In this document: positions 60,082-64,000 of the stretch, piece by piece
How the letters are laid out: the number at the start of each line of letters is the position of its first letter
Numbering within the stretch: position 1 is the first letter of the stretch
Assembly: GCA_963824105.1 (NCBI GenBank)
Contig: CAWGNN010000011.1
Coordinates: forward strand, 186,001 to 250,000
Origin: CAWDVB01 sp963824105
Lineage (GTDB): Bacteria > Actinomycetota > Actinomycetes > Propionibacteriales > Nocardioidaceae
Reading direction: 5' to 3'
DNA length: 64,000 nt
Position numbers and translations under genes: made by a program
Notes under the pieces: generated by a model
The model's database searches: none
Seen by the model: the letters and a program-made list of their open reading frames with translations, nothing else
Told to the model about the DNA's origin: nothing

Positions 60082-61278
60082 GTGACAGGACGACTTTTCA
60101 CCTCGGAGTCGGTGACCGAGGGGCACCCGGACAAGATCGCTGACCAGATCAGCGACACCGTCTTGGACGCACTTCTGGCGCGCGATCCCCACAGCCGGGT
60201 GGCGGTGGAGACGTTGATCACGACCGGCCTGGTCGTCGTGGCCGGTGAGGTGACCACCTCCGAGTACGCCCCGATCGCCGAGTTGGTGCGCGACCGGATC
60301 GTCTCGATCGGCTACGACGATTCCGCCAAGGGCTTCGACGGACGCTCCTGCGGCGTCCAGGTGGCCATCGGCTCCCAGTCCTCGGACATCGCCCAGGGCG
60401 TCGACGACGCCTACGAGGAGCGGCACGACCACTCCGTCGACCCGTTGGACCGGCAGGGTGCGGGGGACCAGGGCTTGATGTTCGGGTACGCCTGTGACGA
60501 CACGCCTGAGCTGATGCCGCTCCCGATCATGATCGCCCAGCGCCTCGCCCAGCGCCTCTCCGAGGTCCGCAAGGACGGCACTGTCGCCTACCTGCGTCCG
60601 GACGGTAAGACCCAGGTCACCATCGAGTACGACGAGGACGACCGCCCGGTCCGCGTCGACACCGTCGTGGTTTCCACCCAGCACGCCGACGGCATCGACC
60701 TGGACAACCTCCTCGTCCCCGACATCCGTACCCATGTGGTGGATCCGGTGCTCAAGGGTTTCGACATCCCGAACGACGACTTCCGGCTCTTGGTGAACCC
60801 GACGGGACGGTTCGTCGTGGGCGGCCCGATGGGCGACGCCGGTCTGACCGGTCGCAAGATCATCATCGATACCTACGGCGGCATGGCCCGGCACGGCGGG
60901 GGCGCCTTCTCCGGCAAGGACCCGTCGAAGGTGGACCGTTCCGCCGCCTACGCGCTGCGGTGGGTGGCGAAGAATGTCGTCGCCGCCGGGCTGGCGCGCC
61001 GTTGCGAGGTGCAGGTCGCCTACGCCATCGGCAAGGCCCACCCGGTGGGTGTGTTCGTGGACTGCTTCGGCACCGAGACCATGTCGGTGGACACCATCCA
61101 GAAGGCGATCCTCGAGGTGTTCGACCTGCGCCCTGCGGCGATCATCCGCGACCTGGACCTGCTGCGGCCGATCTACGCATTGACCGCGGCCTATGGCCAC
61201 TTCGGCCGGGAGCTCCCCGAGTTCACCTGGGAGCGCACAGACCGCGTGGATGCCCTCCGGGCAGCCGCGGGCGTCTAG
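60082..61278 (+). CDS. metK: S-adenosylmethionine synthase
   Basis: 398 aa. LFTSESVTEGHPDKIADQISDTVLDALL, GADDQGLMFGYACDDTPELMPLPI-like block (here GAGDQGLMFGYA), and the P-loop-like GGGAFSGKDPSKVDRSAAYALRWVAKNVV are conserved. It makes SAM from ATP and methionine. GTG 60082. In streptomycetes priA follows metK; here a secreted protease gene comes next. Confidence 0.96.
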   Translation: MTGRLFTSESVTEGHPDKIADQISDTVLDALLARDPHSRVAVETLITTGLVVVAGEVTTSEYAPIAELVRDRIVSIGYDDSAKGFDGRSCGVQVAIGSQSSDIAQGVDDAYEERHDHSVDPLDRQGAGDQGLMFGYACDDTPELMPLPIMIAQRLAQRLSEVRKDGTVAYLRPDGKTQVTIEYDEDDRPVRVDTVVVSTQHADGIDLDNLLVPDIRTHVVDPVLKGFDIPNDDFRLLVNPTGRFVVGGPMGDAGLTGRKIIIDTYGGMARHGGGAFSGKDPSKVDRSAAYALRWVAKNVVAAGLARRCEVQVAYAIGKAHPVGVFVDCFGTETMSVDTIQKAILEVFDLRPAAIIRDLDLLRPIYALTAAYGHFGRELPEFTWERTDRVDALRAAAGV

Positions 61279-61305
61279 ACAAGACCTCGGCGGCTAGGGA
61301 GCGCG

Positions 61306-64000
61306 ATGAGACCACGCACCGGCCGTCGAATTGCTGGCGCAGTGGCACTTCTGCTCATCGGTCCCACTGTCCTGGGCACGACGAGCGCGCAGGCCTCCCC
61401 GGCCTCGTCGCCGGTGCGCTCAGGTGGTGGTACGGATCCACACTCGTTGCTGCAGCGGACGCCTGACGGAAGAGCCGAGTTCCTCGGCTCGACAGATGGG
61501 CGAGAGCTGGAGCCGGGCATGCCGGGCGTGGGAGCAGGCGCGGCGGCACGAGCCCATCTGACGGCGCTGGGCCCACAGATCGGGATCAGCTCGCCGGGCC
61601 GTGATCTGGTCACCCGCCAGGTGCTGACGCTCAAGAGCGGCGGCTCGGTGGTGCGGTTCGGCCAGCAGGTCGGTGGGGTGCCCGTCTTCGGCGGCCAGGT
61701 CGTGCTCGACCTGGATTCCGGCAACGGGCTCACCTCGGCGCTCTCCCATGTGAGCGCGGCGAAGAACGTCCCCGCTGGGACTGTCCCTCGACAGCAGGCG
61801 GAACAGGCGGCCGTGGGAGTCACGGCCCAGCAGGAGGGTGTCGACCCTGCTGCCCTGCAGGTGACCGCGATCTCGCGGGTCGTCTTCGACCCCTCCGTGG
61901 TCGACTACCCCCTCAGCGGTCCGGCGCGTCCCGCGTGGCAGGCCGAGGTGGATGGAGGTGCCGCCGTCCGCGAGCTGGTCCTGGTGGACGCGGGGACCGG
62001 CCGGGTGATCCTGCACTTCAACCAGGTGGACTCCGCGTTGAACCGCAAGGTGTGCGACAACCAGAATCAGCGTCAGGCCAACGATGTTCCCTGCACCAGC
62101 CCGGTCCGCTCGGAGGGTGCTGCACGCACCGGCAACCTCGGTGTGGACACTGCGTACACGCTGCTCGGAGAGACCGCCGCGGCCTTCTCCAACATCGCCG
62201 GAATCGACCTCACCTCCATGATCGGCGTCGACAACGCAGGAACCTTCGAGCTCAGAGCGACCGCCAACTGGTGCTACAGCGGCAAGAATCCACCCCCGTG
62301 CCCGTACGGCAACGCGTTCTGGAACGGGACCGAGATGTACTTCGGTCAGGGGTACGAGGCCGCTGACGACGTGGTCGCCCACGAGCTCACCCATGGCGTC
62401 ACCCAGCACACGTCGGACCTCTTCTACTGGGGTCAGTCCGGGGCGATGAACGAGTCTTTCTCCGACGTCTTCGGCGAGATCGTCGACCGCCGCAACCAGC
62501 AGCCCGGAGAGGCCCCCGACATCTGGCTGCTGGGGGAGGACCTGCCCGGCGGCGCTATCCGGAGCCTCGCGAATCCGCCGCAGTTCGGCCAGCCCGACAA
62601 GATGACCAGCTCGTTGTACACCTCCGACCCCAGCTACAACGACGCCGGAGGAGTCCATACCAACAGCGGCGTCGGCAACAAGACCTTCTACCTGATCTCG
62701 CACGGGGGCACGTTCAACGGGATCACCATGACCGGCATCGATGGTTCGGATCCGACCCTGGCCAAGTCCGCGCTGCTCTACTACGACACGCTGGTCTCGC
62801 TGGCCTCCGGGTCGTCCTATGCCGACCTGGGCCGCGTGCTGCAACAGCAGTGCGGGGACCTCGCGACGGCCGGGACGCTCGGCTTCACCACCGACAACTG
62901 CAGTCAGGTGTCGGACGCGGTCACGGCCACCGAGCTTGCCAAGAACCCGCCCGGCAAGTCGGCGCTTCCGGCGGCTCCGTCGGTCGGGTGCCCACGGGGC
63001 ACCGTCGAGCAGATGCTGTTCGACGGAGAGTCGTCGACGTCCAACTTCCAGACCGGGACGTTGTGGACCCGGGCGCCGAACGCTTCTTTGGGAGTTCCGT
63101 CTAACGAAGTCTCCCCTGGCGGCTCCTGGTTCGGACTGGATCCGTCGCTGACGCTGGGTGACCCCCGGTCGAGTGCGCTGAAGGGCTCCGTGGGCGTCGA
63201 CCTGCCCGCTGGTCAGGTGTCCTACCTGCGGTTCTCCCAGTGGCGGCTCTACCAGTTCGACCCGTCCACCGGGCAGACCTACGACGGGGGCACCGTCGGA
63301 ATCGACGTGCTGGGTTCGTCGGGCTACCAGCGGGTCGACGTCAGCGGCAACAGCTGGGTGAACGGTCCCGAGCAGACTCTCATCGCGACGTACGGTCCGG
63401 GATTCGGCGGGGACAGCCACGGCTGGATCACCAGCCGGCTGTCCCTGAAGCCAGAGGCCGGCAAGACCATCCGTCCGGTGTTCGTCACCCACGGCACCAC
63501 GGCCTACGGCGCCTATGGCTGGTACCTGGACGATATCCAGATCTACACCTGCAGACCTGTCGTCCCGCCGGGAGCCGTGGCAACACTCCACAGGTCGATC
63601 TCCGGGACGGTGACCCACCCGTCGGTCACCCTCGGCTGGACTCCGCCGGCCGATCTGGGCGAAGGTCTCACCGGCTATCAGGTGGGCCGGACCGGGTGGA
63701 GTCACCCGAAGTCCCTGTCCGTTGACACGCAGTCGTTCACGTTCAAGGGCCTGCGAAGCACCAAGCGCTACCGGTTCTGGGTCCGCCCCCTGGGGGTCCA
63801 CCAGGCTCTCGCCCCGCAGCGCGCGTACACCGTGAAGCCGGTGGCGGCCTCAGTGAGCCTGCGCCTCCCCCGGGCGAGGGCTTCGCAGCTCCCGGGTCTC
63901 AGCGGGAGCGTGAGGATCGTCCCCTCGGGGCGACGGGTGGGCCCGCTGCCCTTCCGCGCGCAGTTCCGCTACTCCGGCACCCACCGTTGGCGAGCCCTGC
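61306..64000 (+). CDS. Secreted M4-family (thermolysin-like) metalloprotease with jelly-roll and fibronectin III domains, C-terminus beyond the window
   Basis: At least 898 codons, open to the window end. A Sec signal peptide (residues 1-~30; AGAVALLLIGPTVLGTTSAQA) precedes a fungalysin/thermolysin-type propeptide (about 60-240). The catalytic domain has HELTH with H359, E360 and H363, the third zinc ligand E383 in GAMNESFSDVFGE, and H451 in GGVHTNSG, so it should be active. From about 560 a beta-sandwich (VSYLRFSQWRLYQF ... YGWYLDDIQIYTC) resembles domains of immune-inhibitor-A-type proteases, then a fibronectin III-like domain (SVTLGWTPPADLGEGLTGYQV ... STKRYRFWVRPLG). ATG 61306 has AGGGAG upstream. 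It probably degrades proteins outside the cell after removal of the propeptide. Confidence 0.92.
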   Translation, partial: MRPRTGRRIAGAVALLLIGPTVLGTTSAQASPASSPVRSGGGTDPHSLLQRTPDGRAEFLGSTDGRELEPGMPGVGAGAAARAHLTALGPQIGISSPGRDLVTRQVLTLKSGGSVVRFGQQVGGVPVFGGQVVLDLDSGNGLTSALSHVSAAKNVPAGTVPRQQAEQAAVGVTAQQEGVDPAALQVTAISRVVFDPSVVDYPLSGPARPAWQAEVDGGAAVRELVLVDAGTGRVILHFNQVDSALNRKVCDNQNQRQANDVPCTSPVRSEGAARTGNLGVDTAYTLLGETAAAFSNIAGIDLTSMIGVDNAGTFELRATANWCYSGKNPPPCPYGNAFWNGTEMYFGQGYEAADDVVAHELTHGVTQHTSDLFYWGQSGAMNESFSDVFGEIVDRRNQQPGEAPDIWLLGEDLPGGAIRSLANPPQFGQPDKMTSSLYTSDPSYNDAGGVHTNSGVGNKTFYLISHGGTFNGITMTGIDGSDPTLAKSALLYYDTLVSLASGSSYADLGRVLQQQCGDLATAGTLGFTTDNCSQVSDAVTATELAKNPPGKSALPAAPSVGCPRGTVEQMLFDGESSTSNFQTGTLWTRAPNASLGVPSNEVSPGGSWFGLDPSLTLGDPRSSALKGSVGVDLPAGQVSYLRFSQWRLYQFDPSTGQTYDGGTVGIDVLGSSGYQRVDVSGNSWVNGPEQTLIATYGPGFGGDSHGWITSRLSLKPEAGKTIRPVFVTHGTTAYGAYGWYLDDIQIYTCRPVVPPGAVATLHRSISGTVTHPSVTLGWTPPADLGEGLTGYQVGRTGWSHPKSLSVDTQSFTFKGLRSTKRYRFWVRPLGVHQALAPQRAYTVKPVAASVSLRLPRARASQLPGLSGSVRIVPSGRRVGPLPFRAQFRYSGTHRWRAL

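Noticed and set aside
61420..63801. Long open frame of 793 codons on the minus strand opposite the M4 protease
   Set aside because: The plus strand in this stretch encodes a protease with signal peptide, HELTH and all zinc ligands. The minus frame has no recognisable domain and is the usual antisense shadow in GC-rich DNA.

Overview
The window is very GC-rich DNA, with third codon positions almost always G or C, from a high-GC actinobacterium. Markers are an SsgB-type cell-division protein, the HIT-pgsA-acyltransferase-pimA cluster for phosphatidylinositol mannosides, an actinobacterial integration host factor, an actinobacterial LexA box (CGAAC-N4-GTTCG) and many TAnnnT promoters. Gene order from ssgB/thrS through ruvCAB, secDF, relA, hisS, aspS, alaS, aro, efp-nusB and the pyr operon to gmk-rpoZ-coaBC-metK follows, from memory, the conserved Streptomyces arrangement. 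Differences from it point to another lineage, perhaps Nocardioidaceae-like (inference; no rRNA is present).

Layout. 1-3.7 kb: end of a class IV aminotransferase gene, a two-way terminator, ssgB (minus), a small membrane protein, tRNA-Val(CAC) and a membrane GAF-GGDEF diguanylate cyclase with an apparently leaderless start. 3.8-9.3 kb: thrS (three single-base frame breaks), HIT protein, pgsA, acyltransferase, pimA and a small membrane protein. 9.3-18.1 kb: pdxS, pdxT, yebC, SOS-type ruvCAB, yajC-secD-secF, apt. 18.2-26.3 kb: relA; on the minus strand a DUF349 gene and a cyclophilin-anchor-like small protein; then a metallo-beta-lactamase-fold hydrolase, hisS and aspS. 26.3-33.6 kb: an apparently accessory dipeptide ABC transporter (order C-A-B-D-F) with an alpha/beta hydrolase. 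33.6-45.1 kb: rarA, two membrane-associated proteins, alaS, ruvX, mltG and the shikimate genes aroE, C, K, B, Q with an A24 prepilin peptidase among them. 45.1-47.1 kb: a flavin-binding-fold gene flanked by inverted arrays of short repeats, then efp-nusB. 47.1-56.9 kb: an eight-gene UMP operon led by a PyrR-binding RNA hairpin that covers the ribosome binding site. 56.9-64 kb: DUF952 gene (minus), mihF, gmk, rpoZ, coaBC, metK and a secreted thermolysin-family (M4) protease cut by the window end.

How the genes fit together. Most blocks are housekeeping operons with 1-4 base start/stop overlaps (translational coupling): phosphatidylinositol to PI-mannoside, PLP synthesis, Holliday-junction processing, Sec export, shikimate and pyrimidines. 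The additions (Dpp transporter, hydrolase, secreted protease) suggest feeding on peptides. The developmental or signalling items (ssgB, a c-di-GMP synthase, relA) sit near one another, but bldD, expected between nusB and pyrR, is missing from that position.

The most notable observations are the thrS frame breaks hidden inside one long open frame, the repeat arrays at 45.1-46.0 kb, the cyclophilin-anchor protein without its enzyme domain, the PyrR loop, and two strong dyads in the Dpp operon. I did not identify a complete, unmistakably new system.
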